Positions 29,094 through 29,419 of a DNA stretch of 29,419 nucleotides are shown here, in pieces. Where the stretch lies: positions 1 through 29,419 of the IMG/VR virus record IMGVR_UViG_3300044568_001101, one strand, 5' to 3'. Position 1 is the first letter of the stretch. Every line of letters starts with the position of its first letter. Below the pieces are notes generated by a model. The model was not told the origin of the DNA, made no database searches, and was given only the letters and a program-made list of their open reading frames with translations. The position numbers were made by a program, and so were the translations under genes. Source of the DNA: a virus.

Positions 29094-29419
29094 CTACTGG
29101 AGGTACTGGAGGTTGGCAATACGCTGCATCGGGGTTAGCAACGCAGTACTCTGACTCGTATGCTGATTCCCATCCTGCGAAGATATGCACTCCGCAAGGC
29201 GAAGGCCATACGACATAAGCAGCAAACGAAGCAACCATAGGCTCGTTAGCCCATAGGATGTCAACTGCGTACTTTGGTGACGTTACCTCACACACTTGGT
29301 TGCCTTCGGCATCCGTACCCCATTCGGTGCAGAGGTAGCCCAACTCAACTACTGCCGTAACCAGCTCGGAGTTCCAAGTGGTGTAGGTTTCTCCTTCGGG
29401 GTCAGTACCCGTTGTTTCA
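29077..29419 (-). CDS. Virion-associated protein, 5' end beyond the window
   Basis: Open at the window end, 113 complete visible codons before the stop. It has two-cysteine segments (YLCTEWGTDAEGNQVCEV), YVVWPSPCGVHIFAGWES and a C-terminal CVANPDAAYCQPPVPP. This pattern occurs in proteins that follow fibre genes in Bacteroidota phages, and the position before the holin fits the end of the tail/fibre module. Function unknown. The frame lines up with the cut frame at position 1, so it could be the missing C-terminal end of the fibre gene if the molecule is circular; see findings. Confidence 0.65.
   Translation of the reverse strand, partial: ETTGTDPEGETYTTWNSELVTAVVELGYLCTEWGTDAEGNQVCEVTSPKYAVDILWANEPMVASFAAYVVWPSPCGVHIFAGWESAYESEYCVANPDAAYCQPPVPPVDEILA

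Noticed and set aside
1-29419. tRNA genes, CRISPR arrays, insertion sequences, integrase or attachment sites
   Set aside because: No cloverleaf with a CCA-type stem, no regularly spaced repeats, no transposase or recombinase motifs and no direct repeats that look like att sites were seen by eye; a computed search could still find weak cases.

Overview
The window reads as most or all of a tailed double-stranded DNA phage (siphovirus type) or a closely related prophage, infecting a member of the Bacteroidota, probably a flavobacterium-like host. Support: the structural protein families are the kind found in Bacteroidota phages; genes have few clear Shine-Dalgarno sites and are instead chained by ATGA or TAATG overlaps; and two intergenic gaps carry the Bacteroidota promoter pattern TTTG, a 19-20 base spacer and TAnnTTTG. 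Every gene I accept is on the minus strand, so the genome is transcribed from high to low coordinates. No integrase, repressor, tRNA, CRISPR array or DNA polymerase was seen.

Layout in transcription order. 29419-27054: end of a virion-associated protein, then the lysis block (holin, three small membrane or exported coiled-coil proteins, a small basic protein, an M15 peptidase endolysin, a single-gene spanin candidate). 26985-21288: replication and recombination genes (RusA-like resolvase behind a structured leader, an SSB-like protein, a RecA/DnaB-fold ATPase, a DnaA-domain-IV-like protein, two PD-(D/E)XK nuclease-like proteins) with many small unknown genes, two promoters sharing an operator-like palindrome, and two terminators. 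21284-18032: a probable DNA hypermodification cassette made of a 44-codon gene, an HNH endonuclease, a DXD glycosyltransferase, a ParB/sulfiredoxin-like protein, a TET-associated-type glycosyltransferase and a TET/JBP-type 2-oxoglutarate dioxygenase. It runs straight into the terminase genes.

18048-8553: small and large terminase, a sigma-like protein, tail completion and tail assembly genes (including a likely -1 frameshift chaperone pair), two large tail or baseplate proteins and the tape measure. 8546-1: head protease, a cysteine-rich microprotein, a scaffold-like acidic protein, three tandem paralogues, the major capsid protein, a likely tail tube protein, a portal with a long C-terminal extension, adaptors, and a tail fibre cut by the window edge. 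The head and portal genes therefore lie downstream of the tail genes, unlike the usual siphovirus order.

The most interesting points are the hypermodification cassette with no methyltransferase in view (18032-21284), the twin promoter/operator elements (23524-23564 and 26592-26631), an 18-residue motif repeated in three different virion genes, the tail-chaperone frameshift at 15200-15206, the gene triplication ahead of the capsid gene, and a 61-base folded leader before the resolvase gene.
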